Assembly (NCBI GenBank): GCA_938030665.1 | Contig: CALHHY010000159.1 | Span: 1-35,965 of the forward strand | Length of the DNA: 35,965 bases | Source: an uncultured Litoreibacter sp. | Lineage (GTDB): Bacteria > Pseudomonadota > Alphaproteobacteria > Rhodobacterales > Rhodobacteraceae | Reading direction: 5' to 3' | In this document: piece by piece, positions 16,724 to 26,930 of the stretch | Position numbering within the stretch: position 1 is the first letter of the stretch | Layout: each line of letters begins with the position of its first letter | The notes under the pieces: generated by a model | The model's input: only the letters and a program-made list of their open reading frames with translations | Told to the model about the DNA's origin: nothing | The model's database searches: none | Translations under genes and position numbers: made by a program

Positions 16724-17436
16724 TGGATCAGGCCGCTTCTTTCGAGGTGCTGGCAGCCACCTGGCCGCCCGCCACCTATCACCGGGAGGGGCCGTGGCTG
16801 TTTCGTCAATCACCGGGCGGAGGCAAACGCGTTATGGCGGCCTCAGGCGAAGGGCCGGTCACAAGAGAGAACATTGAACAGGCAGAGCAGCGGATGCGTG
16901 ACATGGGGCAGCCGGTGCTGTTCCAGCTTGGTCCATCCGATCCGTTAGACCCTATTCTGGCTGAAATGGGCTACCTTCGGGTTGATGAAACAATGCTTTA
17001 TGTCTGCCCGATAGGCGTCCTTGCGCAGCACCCGGTACCGCCTGTTACGGCGTTCCCAATCTGGCCGCCCTTGCAACTGGCCCGCGATATCTGGGACCAA
17101 GGCGGGATCGGCGAAGACCGGGTTGCCGTGATGGAGCGCGCGCAATGCCCACGAACGGCTATCCTCGGCCGGGTGAATGATCGCGCAGGCGGGGTTTGCT
17201 ATGCCGCGATCCATAAGGGCTGCGCGATGCTCCATGCGCTTGAGGTGCTGCCAGAGCAGCGGCGTTCCGGGCTGGGCCGGTCACTGGTGGTGGCATCAGC
17301 GCATTGGGCGGCCTCCCAAAATGCGAGCCATTTTGCCTTGCTGGTAACGCGGCAAAACAAGCCCGCACGCGCGCTTTATGAGGCGCTAGGCATGCAGCCA
17401 ATGGACGGTTATCATTACCGCGTGAAACCTGACTGA
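16723..17436 (+). CDS. GNAT-family N-acetyltransferase
   Basis: This 237-residue protein has a C-terminal GNAT fold. The acetyl-CoA pyrophosphate loop is RRSGLG at 180-185 within ALEVLPEQRRSGLGRSLV, followed by the conserved ARALYEALGM ending. The N-terminal half (WPPATYHREGPW, then FQLGPSDPLDPIL) looks like a second, degenerate GNAT-like region. The acceptor substrate is unknown. It is coupled to the CinA-type gene (TGATG) and followed by the AhpD-like gene after 11 nt. Confidence 0.9.
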   Translation: MDQAASFEVLAATWPPATYHREGPWLFRQSPGGGKRVMAASGEGPVTRENIEQAEQRMRDMGQPVLFQLGPSDPLDPILAEMGYLRVDETMLYVCPIGVLAQHPVPPVTAFPIWPPLQLARDIWDQGGIGEDRVAVMERAQCPRTAILGRVNDRAGGVCYAAIHKGCAMLHALEVLPEQRRSGLGRSLVVASAHWAASQNASHFALLVTRQNKPARALYEALGMQPMDGYHYRVKPD

Positions 17437-17447
17437 AAGCCTGTTCC

Positions 17448-18011
17448 TTGACCCAAACCACCGCGTTAGACCTGCCCATGATGGACCCGCTGCCCGAACG
17501 GGTCGCTAAGTATTTCGCCATTTGCGAAGACAAGCTGGGGCTGGTGCCCAACGTGCTGCGCGCCTACGCGTTCGATGAAGAAAAGCTGAACGCGTTTTCC
17601 GCGCTCTACAACGACGTCATGCTGGCGGACTCGGGTCTAACTAAGTTGGAACGAGAGATGATCGCGGTCGCCGTCTCTGCCGTGAACCGCTGCTTTTATT
17701 GCCTCGTGGCGCATGGTGCGGCGGTGCGCGAATTGTCTCGCAACCCGGCCTTGGGCGAGGCATTGGTTATGAATTACCGCGTTGCTGACCTATCTGCTCG
17801 GCAGCGCGTTATGCTTGATTTCGCCGTTCTGATGACGGAGGCCAGCCACCGGATTGAGGAAAGCGACCGAGAGGAATTGCGCAAGGTGGGCTTCAGCGAC
17901 CGCGATATCTGGGATATCGCGGCAACGGCTGGCTTTTACAACATGACCAACCGGATGGCCTCCGCTGTGGATATGCGGCCGAACCCGGATTACCACGCCA
18001 CCCACCGTTGA
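17448..18011 (+). CDS. AhpD-like peroxidase-related protein (carboxymuconolactone decarboxylase family)
   Basis: This 187-residue alpha-helical protein carries the AhpD redox motif NRCFYCLVAHG with Cys82, Cys85 and His89, and Glu70 in the family proton-relay position. Such proteins may reduce peroxides or alkylhydroperoxides. The start is TTG 17448 (TQTTALDLPMMDPL), chosen because the LDLPMMDPLPERVAKYF segment is typical family N-terminal sequence and would be partly lost with the ATG at codon 11. It lies 11 nt after the GNAT gene, and its stop overlaps the next start as TTGA. Confidence 0.88.
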   Translation: MTQTTALDLPMMDPLPERVAKYFAICEDKLGLVPNVLRAYAFDEEKLNAFSALYNDVMLADSGLTKLEREMIAVAVSAVNRCFYCLVAHGAAVRELSRNPALGEALVMNYRVADLSARQRVMLDFAVLMTEASHRIEESDREELRKVGFSDRDIWDIAATAGFYNMTNRMASAVDMRPNPDYHATHR

Positions 18012-18949
18012 AACCGGCTTGGGCATATCTGGTCCTGCTTGGCCTTGCGCAGCCTGCCGTAGGGCTTGACCTGCAGTTTTCGGGGCCATCCACGCAGACT
18101 TTCAGCGGCAGCGAAGAATTCACGAGCTACCAGCTGCCAATCGGCCCGTACCACGATGGCGTCATACCGACGCTTGTGGCCGAGGGGCCAGAGCTGGCGC
18201 TGGCTTGGCAGGTGCAATCGGCAAGCGGAACAACTCTGGGAGTGGCTGACAACCTCAGGCAACAGATCGAAGCTATCGGGTTCGAGCTGCTCTATGAATG
18301 TCAGACGCAGGAATGCGGCGGCTTTGATTTCCGCTTCGGAACGAAAGTGCTGCCGGAACCGAATATGCATATCGACCTTGGCGATTTTCGCTATCTGGCC
18401 GCGCAGCGCCTTGGTGGGGCGGTGCCGGAATATCTGAGCCTCTTTATCAGCCGCAGCGACCGGATCGGGTATGTTCAGTTGATCCATGTCGGCGGCCTTG
18501 ACGGCGACGCGCCGCAGATCACCGCCGGGGCGGTCTCCGCGCCAACCCGAGCTACCATCGGGGTTCAAGCACTTGACCCGCTGATTGAGCGGCTGGAACA
18601 GAACGGCTCTGCCGTGTTGCAGGATGTGCAATTTGGTACGGGGACCGCCGACCTGGCAGACGGTGACTATCAGACCCTAACGAGCCTTTTAGTATATTTG
18701 CGCGCCAACCCCGAACGGCGGATTGCGCTTGTCGGGCATACGGATGCGGTCGGCGCGCTTGCCGGTAATATCGCGCTGTCTAGGCAACGGGCGAATGCGG
18801 CCCGGCGCTGGCTGGTTGATCGAGGCATCCCGGATTCGCAGGTTGAGGCTGACGGGGTGGGGTATCTTGCACCCGTCGCCAGCAATCTGACGCCAGAGGG
18901 TCGGCGCAAAAACAGACGGGTTGAAGTGATCCTCACCTCAACCCGTTAA
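18008..18949 (+). CDS. OmpA-family envelope protein
   Basis: This 313-residue secreted protein starts at TTG 18008, which overlaps the upstream stop (TTGA). There is no visible ribosome-binding site, so it probably depends on translational coupling. A signal peptide (YLVLLGLAQPAVG) ends near residue 19. The middle region (about 20-200) resembles no family I can name. The C-terminal OmpA domain has VQFGTGTADL (207-216), the peptidoglycan-binding HTDAVG (Asp246) and RRKNRRVEV (arginines at about 299-304). It is the last gene of the cinA-like/GNAT/AhpD-like unit. Its stop lies inside a strong hairpin. Confidence 0.9.
   Translation: MKPAWAYLVLLGLAQPAVGLDLQFSGPSTQTFSGSEEFTSYQLPIGPYHDGVIPTLVAEGPELALAWQVQSASGTTLGVADNLRQQIEAIGFELLYECQTQECGGFDFRFGTKVLPEPNMHIDLGDFRYLAAQRLGGAVPEYLSLFISRSDRIGYVQLIHVGGLDGDAPQITAGAVSAPTRATIGVQALDPLIERLEQNGSAVLQDVQFGTGTADLADGDYQTLTSLLVYLRANPERRIALVGHTDAVGALAGNIALSRQRANAARRWLVDRGIPDSQVEADGVGYLAPVASNLTPEGRRKNRRVEVILTSTR
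18916..18946. terminator. Strong bidirectional terminator-like hairpin between ompA-type gene and lysR
   Basis: ACGGGTTGA (18916-18924) pairs with TCAACCCGT (18938-18946). After one mismatch, GTGA/TCAC continue the stem around a 3-nt loop. On the plus strand TTAACTTTT follows; on the minus strand CTGTTTTTG follows, so it can end both transcripts. The right arm runs into the stop codon of the OmpA gene. Confidence 0.75.
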
Positions 18950-18979
18950 CTTTTGCTCGATATTTTTGGTGTCATCCTG

Positions 18980-19885
18980 CTACCAGGTCTCGGGACCTTT
19001 TTCCTTGAAGGCTTCGACAAGGAAATCGATGAAGGTGCGGACCTTCGGCTGTGTATAACGGCCCGGCGGGTAGACGGCGTAGATTCCCTGTTCCTCCGTC
19101 GGCAGGCCCGGCATAGCTTCCTGTACCAGCCCTTCGCGCAGCGCATCCGCGTAAAGGAAGCTCGGCAGATAGGCGATGCCAAGGCCCGACACGCACGCAT
19201 TCAGCAACGATTGTCCGTCATTGACGGTAAGCCAACCTTGTGTCCGCACTTGTCGCTTCTCACCCGATGGCGCGGTCAGCTTCCATACGTTGCCGGCCGA
19301 TTGGTTCGAATAATGCAGCAGCTTGTGGTCGTTCAGGTCGTCGATCTTTTCCGGCCGCCCGTATTGTTCAAAATAGCTGGGTGCGGCGATCAGGCGTTTG
19401 GTCGTTTCCGTCAGCTTGCGGGCACGCAGGGAGCTGTCTTCCATCTCCCCAATGCGGATCGCCAGATCGAACCCTTCGGAGATGAGCTCCACATAGCGGT
19501 TGTTCAGCACCATGTTGACCGTGATATCGGGGAAATCGGCAAGGAAATCGCCTAGGATCGGGGACATGTGGTTGACGCCAAAATCAGTTGCCACGGAAAT
19601 GCGCAGCAGGCCCGATGGCGCGGATTGCATGGAGGAGACAAGCGCATCTGCCTCGCCCGCGTCATTCAGCACGCGACGGGCGCGGTCGTAATAGGCCAGG
19701 CCGATCTCCGTCGGGGAGACGCGGCGTGTGGTCCGGTTCAGCAAACGGGCCCCCAGCCGCGTTTCAAGGGAGGACACATGCTTCGAGACAGCAGATTTTG
19801 AAATCCCCATCTTCCGCGCTGCGTCCGTAAATCCACCCTGATCCACGACCGTTGCGAAGGCTTCCATTTCTGTCAAGCGGTCCAT
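18980..19885 (-). CDS. LysR-family transcriptional regulator
   Basis: This 301-residue LysR regulator has an N-terminal winged helix (about 1-60: MEAFATVVDQGGFTDAARKM, SKSAVSKHVSSLE, RLLNRTTRRVSPTEIG) and a substrate-binding domain (about 90-295). The arrangement resembles the CrgA/DhcR/PecT-like subgroup, whose members often regulate genes nearby. AGGAAG precedes ATG 19885. The 163 bp before it carry a direct repeat and an inverted repeat, possibly its own operator. The fadH gene lies upstream on the same strand, so regulation of fadH is possible but only inferred. It ends at the bidirectional hairpin. Confidence 0.93.
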   Translation of the reverse strand: MDRLTEMEAFATVVDQGGFTDAARKMGISKSAVSKHVSSLETRLGARLLNRTTRRVSPTEIGLAYYDRARRVLNDAGEADALVSSMQSAPSGLLRISVATDFGVNHMSPILGDFLADFPDITVNMVLNNRYVELISEGFDLAIRIGEMEDSSLRARKLTETTKRLIAAPSYFEQYGRPEKIDDLNDHKLLHYSNQSAGNVWKLTAPSGEKRQVRTQGWLTVNDGQSLLNACVSGLGIAYLPSFLYADALREGLVQEAMPGLPTEEQGIYAVYPPGRYTQPKVRTFIDFLVEAFKEKGPETW

Positions 19886-19960
19886 TCAGGCTTCCTCGGC
19901 TAACTCTTAACGTTGGAGCGTGTGATGACGGCGAAATGGGGCAGAACCGTGATCGTACTG

Positions 19961-20030
19961 AGACCATTAGGCGGTTTCTCCAGACATTAGGCCTGCTTGC
20001 GAAACAGACAGCCGTTTGAATCCCTTCAAA
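19961..20030 (-). promoter_or_regulatory. Repeats upstream of lysR
   Basis: In plus-strand notation, CATTAGGC occurs at 19965-19972 and 19985-19992, exactly 20 bp (about two helical turns) apart, each preceded by AGAC. A separate inverted repeat TTTGAA-TCCC-TTCAAA sits at 20015-20030. They lie between the fadH stop and the lysR start, both read leftward. The 20-bp phasing suits binding of a dimer or tetramer to one face of DNA. The inverted repeat could instead be a weak hairpin ending fadH. Confidence 0.35.
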
Positions 20031-20048
20031 GGTTAATAATTGCTGGAC

Positions 20049-22139
<2,091 letters not shown>

Positions 22140-22550
22140 TCATCTTTGCGGGCCTGCAGGGTCGAAGGCTGATCCTACGTCATGTTGTTCTACGGAGTGG
22201 CGGCGAAAGGCCTTTTTCAGCAGGTCCAGCTCCGCGCGCAGCAATGCCAGTTCGGCGAGGGCATCCTGTTCAAGCGGCTGCCCTGTCAGCACGGTGACCG
22301 TATCCAACACCTCGCCCGTCTCAGCCTCGGTCAAGACGAGAACCTGCAACCCCTCGCTCAGCAGATCGGCGGGCAGCGGCAGGGTAACTGCCCAGCTTCC
22401 CGCATCCCCGCTGGATGGCTCAAGCGTTGCCTGCCCCAAAGCGCGCCCATCCAGCAGCCCGGAGATTTGCGGTGCCTCAGCGTCCGGGTCCAGCCCGCGC
22501 AGAACCCCCTTGTAGAGGCCGTTTTTAATGCTGGTTTTCGTCAGCTCCAC
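22140..22550 (-). CDS. Conserved-looking protein of unknown function
   Basis: This 136-residue protein starts at GTG 22550 with GGGGA upstream. The N-terminal half looks beta-rich (GLYKGVLRGLDP, AVTLPLPADLLSEGLQVLVL), and the segment QDALAELALLRAELDLLKKAF forms a short predicted amphipathic or coiled-coil helix near residues 93-114. The tail (VEQHDVGSAFDPAGPQR) is polar. No signal peptide or membrane segment is seen. It lies 22 nt after the larger unknown gene and 66 nt before fadH, all leftward, so one transcript is likely. I do not recognise the function. Confidence 0.75.
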   Translation of the reverse strand: MELTKTSIKNGLYKGVLRGLDPDAEAPQISGLLDGRALGQATLEPSSGDAGSWAVTLPLPADLLSEGLQVLVLTEAETGEVLDTVTVLTGQPLEQDALAELALLRAELDLLKKAFRRHSVEQHDVGSAFDPAGPQR

Positions 22551-22572
22551 GTTTCTGGTCCCCCAATTTCCG

Positions 22573-23346
22573 CTAGAAATTCGCCCTGCGCCGGCGGCTT
22601 AACGTGACGTCGCGCATGTAAATCTCGTTCATCTGCGGTCCTTCAAAGATGATGTCGATCCACAGTTTTTCCAGCCGCTTGTCGCTGAGCGGCGCATGGG
22701 CCAAGTCAAACTCTGTCACGGCCAGTTCACGGCCCAAGGGCACCTCGCGCACAATCTGTTCGACATTGGGCCCATGTTTGATGTTAAGCCGGGCGAACAT
22801 TTCCAGCGGCTTTTCGGTCTCCACCTCGGTGTCAAGCTGCAGGATATGGTTGCCCTGCAGGCCAGAGGCCGCGTTTTCGGGCAGTTCCAGCACGAGGCTC
22901 AGGAAGCTGCCGTCAAAGGCAAAAACATCAATGCGCAACCCGTATAGGGCAAGATCTGCTTCGCCCTTGTTGCGCATCTGGCGGACGCTCAGTTCGGAAC
23001 GGGTGCAGTCGTGATAAAGCGTGGCCTCCTCTCCGATGCGGGTGCGGTTGCCGACGGCTGCATATCCCGGTGGGGAAAGCGGCGCGCACCACAGCTCAGG
23101 TCGGTGCGCCCAGTCGGACAAGGCCGGTTTGCGTATGGTGGAAACCCCTGCCTCACGGCTGGCCAGCCGGTCATCGACGACATGGCTGACGGCATCAATG
23201 CGGGCGCGCAGCTGCGTGGCTTCCCGGCGCATCAGGCGGAGCGTGGTGTTATCTGCGACCCGTGCCGTGTGCGCGGCGGCCTCCCAACGGGTAAGCAAAC
23301 GCCGATGGCGTCGTTGCTGCAACAGCCGTTTGAGCCGGTCGATCAT
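22573..23346 (-). CDS. Conserved protein of unknown function (possibly DUF6478)
   Basis: This 257-residue protein starts at ATG 23346. An arginine-rich helical N-terminus (LKRLLQQRRHRRLLTRWEAA) is followed by a beta-rich body. Segments such as GRLAVTEFDLAHAP-like blocks, FDGSFLSLVLELP, RLNIKHGPNVEQIVRE and LWIDIIFEGPQMNEIYMRD look conserved. I recall this pattern from a family confined to Rhodobacteraceae that may be listed as DUF6478; this is memory, not a search. There is no signal peptide. It is followed by another unknown gene after 22 nt. Confidence 0.78.
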   Translation of the reverse strand: MIDRLKRLLQQRRHRRLLTRWEAAAHTARVADNTTLRLMRREATQLRARIDAVSHVVDDRLASREAGVSTIRKPALSDWAHRPELWCAPLSPPGYAAVGNRTRIGEEATLYHDCTRSELSVRQMRNKGEADLALYGLRIDVFAFDGSFLSLVLELPENAASGLQGNHILQLDTEVETEKPLEMFARLNIKHGPNVEQIVREVPLGRELAVTEFDLAHAPLSDKRLEKLWIDIIFEGPQMNEIYMRDVTLSRRRRANF

Positions 23347-23417
23347 GGCAGGCGCGCACTCCAGAGGTCCTCAGGTCAGCGGTATCACCGTTTCCATATT
23401 CCAAACAATGGTTTCAG

Positions 23418-23441
23418 GGGAATAAACGCTGGGTCATTCCC
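23418..23441 (-). terminator. Candidate hairpin between the lipoprotein gene and the unknown gene
   Basis: GGGAAT (23418-23423) pairs with ATTCCC (23436-23441) around a 12-nt loop, 9 bases after the lipoprotein stop in the leftward direction. It has no T-tract. The rest of the 103-bp gap shows nothing else convincing. Confidence 0.25.
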
Positions 23442-23449
23442 GTCTGGGT

Positions 23450-24145
23450 TTAACCTGCGGCGCCCGAGACACTGCCGCTGGGGACGTCCAGGTCCGGTGT
23501 AGTTGCGTTCGCCTCCACAAAGCTGCGCAGCACGGACAGCCCTTCTGACGCGGTAAGCGGCGCGTCCTCCAACCCGATCACCGTCACGGAAACAACGGAA
23601 TTGCCCGCGTCGAAATAGCCCCGCCAATAGGCGGTCTGCGCCCCGTCAACGGCAGACGGGCTGATGTCACGCACCCGCAGATAGACCACGCCTTCCCTCG
23701 CGAAACTTTCGTCGACAACGACGTTGGCCGGGTCAGAGGCGCGGCTGAGGGTGGCGCGCCCTTCCGTGCTGCGGAAGAACAAGGCCAGCTCCGACGCGCT
23801 GGGTGCTACCGCGCCGTCACCGGTCAGCCCCGCGCTTGTGACGGAGGCCAGCAGGATCGCCGTGCTGAGCGGCTGCGGCTCGTCGGGGTTGTTCGTAATC
23901 GCCGCGCAATTGCCAAACACCACGAAGGCCTGCGCGGCCCGAAGGTCTGTCGATTCCGGGTCCACGCAGAAGCCGTCCGGGCCAGAAAGCTCGGTCTTGT
24001 TGCGGGTCACGGTGATGCTTTTCGTGCCAACCGCCCGCGCTTCGCCGCCCCCCGCCGGTGCCGGGTCTGGTTCAAACTCCGACAGCGCTCCTTCGCAGGC
24101 AGCAAGCGTCAGGCTTGCTGCCAGTCCGACCCCCCATCGCCACAT
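23450..24145 (-). CDS. Putative lipoprotein of unknown function
   Basis: This 231-residue protein has a lipoprotein signal: WRWGVGLAASLTLAAC, with lipobox LAAC and Cys17 as the acylated residue, so it is probably membrane-attached on the periplasmic side. The mature part has FCVDPESTDL and VFGNCAAI, two cysteines that could pair, and a C-terminal region YFDAGNSVVSVTVIGLED that looks beta-rich. I recognise no domain. It begins only 2 nt after the ilvD stop, so translation is probably coupled to ilvD. No functional link to branched-chain amino acids is evident. Confidence 0.8.
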   Translation of the reverse strand: MWRWGVGLAASLTLAACEGALSEFEPDPAPAGGGEARAVGTKSITVTRNKTELSGPDGFCVDPESTDLRAAQAFVVFGNCAAITNNPDEPQPLSTAILLASVTSAGLTGDGAVAPSASELALFFRSTEGRATLSRASDPANVVVDESFAREGVVYLRVRDISPSAVDGAQTAYWRGYFDAGNSVVSVTVIGLEDAPLTASEGLSVLRSFVEANATTPDLDVPSGSVSGAAG

Positions 24146-24147
24146 GA

Positions 24148-25911
24148 TCAGAGATCCATGTAGATGTGTTCTTCATCCGCCGCACCCGGATGGGTGCAGG
24201 CCCCGAACTTCGCCCGGCCGACAAGCTGCGCGTATTTCCACAGCGCGCCAGATGCGTAGATGGTCTTGCGCGGCCCTTTCCAGTTGGCTTTGCGCTCCGC
24301 CATCACGTCGTCCGAGACGTCAATGCGGATCTCGCCCTTGATGGCGTCCAGCGTGATCATGTCGCCATTCTCCACCAGCGCAATCGGGCCGCAATGGGCG
24401 GCCTCTGGCCCGACATGGCCCACGCAGAAGCCACGCGTCGCGCCAGAAAAGCGGCCATCGGTGATCAGCGCGACCTTTTTGCCCATGCCCTGACCGGACA
24501 GGGCCGCGGTCGTTGCCAGCATTTCGCGCATGCCGGGGCCGCCTGCGGGGCCCTCGTTGCGGATAACGATCACTTCGCCCTCTTCATAGGCGCGGTCTTG
24601 CACCGCTTGAAAGGCGTCTTCCTCGCATTCAAACACGCGGGCCGGGCCGGTGAACATCTGGTGCTGCGTCTCCATGCCCGCGACTTTCACAATCGCGCCG
24701 TCGGGGGCCAGGTTTCCTTTCAGCCCGACCACCCCGCCGGTCTTCGACAGGGGTGTTTCAACCGGGTAGATCACGCGGCCGTCGGCCTCGCCTTTGGTTT
24801 CGTCAATTACCTCGCCCATGGCCTTGCCGGTGGCGGTCATGCAGTCCTCGTGGATCAGCCCGGCCTTGCGCAGCTCTTTCATCACAATCGGCACGCCGCC
24901 CGCCTCGTACAGGTCCTTGGCCACATATTGGCCGCCCGGTTTAAGGTCGACGAAATAGGGGGTGTCGCGGAAGATCTCGCAGACATCGTCCAGTGTGAAC
25001 TCGATCCCTGCTTCATGCGCAATCGCAGGCAGGTGCAAGCCTGCATTGGTGGACCCGCCGGTGCAGGCTACGACGCGCGCCGCGTTTTCCAGTGATTTGC
25101 GGGTGACGATGTCGCGGGCGCGGATGTTGCGCTCGATCAGGTTCATCACGGCCACGCCAGACGCGATGGAATACTGGTCCCGGCTCTCATAGGGCGCGGG
25201 CGCCCCGGCTGAGTTTGGCAGCGCCAGCCCAATGGCCTCCGACACGCATGCCATAGTGTTGGCGGTGAATTGCCCACCGCAGGCCCCGGCGGAAGGGCAC
25301 GCAACCCGTTCCAGCACGTCCAAGGCCGCGTCGCTTAGATTGCCAGCCTGGTGATTGCCCACGGCTTCAAACATGTCCTGAACCGTCAGGTCGCGGTCCG
25401 CGTATTCGGCGGGAATATCCGCCCCGGCAGGCGCCCTGCCCGGCAAGATGGAGCCGCCATAGATGAAGACCGACGGCGTGTTCAGCCGCACCATGGCCAT
25501 CATCATCCCCGGCAGCGACTTGTCGCAGCCCGCAAGGCCCACAATCGCGTCATAGCAATGGCCGCGCATCGTCAGCTCGACCGTGTCGGCAATGGCCTCC
25601 CGCGATGCGAGCGAGGAGCGCATCCCCTCATGCCCCATGGCGATGCCGTCGGTGACGGTGATGGTCGTGAATTCCCGCGGGGTGCCGCCGCCCTGTTTCA
25701 CGCCCAGTTTTACCGACTGCGCCTGCCGGTTCAGCGCAATGTTACACGGCGCGGCCTCGTTCCAGCAGGTGGCAACGCCGACCCATGGCTGGTGAATTTC
25801 CTCATCGCCCAGCCCCATGGCGTAGAAGTACGAGCGATGCGGCGCGCGGGCCGGTCCTTCGGTGACGTGGCGGCTGGGCAGATGGGTCTTGTCGGTGGGT
25901 TTCTTGAGCAT
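24148..25911 (-). CDS. ilvD: Dihydroxy-acid dehydratase
   Basis: IlvD dehydrates 2,3-dihydroxy-isovalerate and its methylvalerate analogue in valine, leucine and isoleucine synthesis, using an iron-sulfur cluster. The protein has 587 residues. The cluster cysteines are expected at Cys56 (APCN), Cys129 (GCDKSLPG) and in [10 protein letters not shown] (Cys205/Cys211). [15 protein letters not shown] marks the C-terminal domain. Start 25911 follows GGGAGG by 5 bases, so the in-frame upstream extension is not supported. The 122-bp spacer to the divergent CPBP gene has a TTGTGC/TATTCC pair with 17-bp spacing, a weak possible promoter. Confidence 0.97.
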   Translation of the reverse strand: MLKKPTDKTHLPSRHVTEGPARAPHRSYFYAMGLGDEEIHQPWVGVATCWNEAAPCNIALNRQAQSVKLGVKQGGGTPREFTTITVTDGIAMGHEGMRSSLASREAIADTVELTMRGHCYDAIVGLAGCDKSLPGMMMAMVRLNTPSVFIYGGSILPGRAPAGADIPAEYADRDLTVQDMFEAVGNHQAGNLSDAALDVLERVACPSAGACGGQFTANTMACVSEAIGLALPNSAGAPAPYESRDQYSIASGVAVMNLIERNIRARDIVTRKSLENAARVVACTGGSTNAGLHLPAIAHEAGIEFTLDDVCEIFRDTPYFVDLKPGGQYVAKDLYEAGGVPIVMKELRKAGLIHEDCMTATGKAMGEVIDETKGEADGRVIYPVETPLSKTGGVVGLKGNLAPDGAIVKVAGMETQHQMFTGPARVFECEEDAFQAVQDRAYEEGEVIVIRNEGPAGGPGMREMLATTAALSGQGMGKKVALITDGRFSGATRGFCVGHVGPEAAHCGPIALVENGDMITLDAIKGEIRIDVSDDVMAERKANWKGPRKTIYASGALWKYAQLVGRAKFGACTHPGAADEEHIYMDL

Positions 25912-26033
25912 GGATGCCTCCCTCAAAAGCGTTGGGCACGGGAATAAAGCCGCATGCCAAGCGGCACAAGCGCGATTGCGCCCCGCCGGGCGGCCCGCTA
26001 CCGTCGCGGCCAACCGCTATAAAGGGCTGCTTG

Positions 26034-26927
26034 ATGTTCCGAACCCCTGCTTTCGAAGCCTTCGTCGCGCCCGCGCGGACCCACCCAGAAATCTGGCGGA
26101 TCGTGCTCGGATTAGTGGTGGGAGTTATCGTTTATGTGCTCGGGACGATTGCCTTGATAGTGGGCGCGGGGCTGATGGTTTTCGGTACGGCCGATGAAGC
26201 CGCTTACATATTGGTAGACGGTGACACCCCTGTCGCGATGCTCGTCCTGCTGTCCACATTCCTGTGCATGGGGTTGGGTGCGGTTGCGGCTGCTGGCGCG
26301 CATCGGCGCGGGCTGGCGTCGCTCATCGGGCCGTTTCGCCCGGCCTGCCGCAATTTCAGCCGGGCCATCATCGGCTGCGTCGTCGTTTATTTGGTTAGCG
26401 GCGCGGTTGTCGGGGTCATCGCCGGATTGGAAACGATGCCGAACCTGCCATGGCAGACCTGGCTGTTCTACATGCCCCTGGCCCTGCCGCTGCTGCTGGT
26501 CCAAACCGGCTCGGAGGAGCTGTTTTTTCGTGGCTACCTTATGCAATCGCTGGCGGCACGCTTCTCCTCCCCCCGGATATGGATGGGGCTGCCAACGGTT
26601 TTGTTCGGGCTGGCGCATACCAGAATGGATATCGCGCCAGTGCTGACCGTGCTGCTGATCTGCGCCACCGGGCTTTTCGGGCTGGTTGCGGCCGACCTGA
26701 CGCGCAAGACCGGCAACCTAGGGGCGGCGATCGGGTTCCACTTTGCGAACAATTTCTTTGCCATCTTCCTGGTAGCCATCGCGGGGGAGCTGTCGGGCCT
26801 GTCGCTCTACCTCGCGCCCTTCACGATGGAGGATGTCGACATATTGGTGCCGCTGATCGCAATCGACATGCTCACCGTGGTGATGGTTTGGGTCTTGCTG
26901 CGCCGCTGGCTCGCGCCGCAGGGATAG
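26034..26927 (+). CDS. CPBP-family intramembrane protease-like protein, copy 1
   Basis: This 297-residue protein has about eight hydrophobic segments. The CPBP/Rce1-like signature is complete: SEELFFRGYL (Glu161, Glu162, Arg166), FGLAH (His195) and FHFANN (His236, Asn240). Family members cleave prenylated proteins or mature bacteriocins in some systems; bacterial substrates are mostly unknown. Start 26034 follows AAAGGG by 7 bases. The cytoplasmic N-terminus begins FRTPAFEAFVAPA, a segment shared with the next gene, 3 nt downstream, so the two are tandem duplicates. The ilvD gene is divergent. Confidence 0.9.
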   Translation: MFRTPAFEAFVAPARTHPEIWRIVLGLVVGVIVYVLGTIALIVGAGLMVFGTADEAAYILVDGDTPVAMLVLLSTFLCMGLGAVAAAGAHRRGLASLIGPFRPACRNFSRAIIGCVVVYLVSGAVVGVIAGLETMPNLPWQTWLFYMPLALPLLLVQTGSEELFFRGYLMQSLAARFSSPRIWMGLPTVLFGLAHTRMDIAPVLTVLLICATGLFGLVAADLTRKTGNLGAAIGFHFANNFFAIFLVAIAGELSGLSLYLAPFTMEDVDILVPLIAIDMLTVVMVWVLLRRWLAPQG

Positions 26928-26930
26928 CGC

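Noticed and set aside
19305-19315. GGTTCGAAT resembling a tRNA T-loop
   Set aside because: Lies inside lysR (antisense) with no acceptor or anticodon stems near.
24166-25095. A 309-residue ORF antisense to ilvD
   Set aside because: Histidine/alanine/glycine-rich shadow frame; ilvD is certain.
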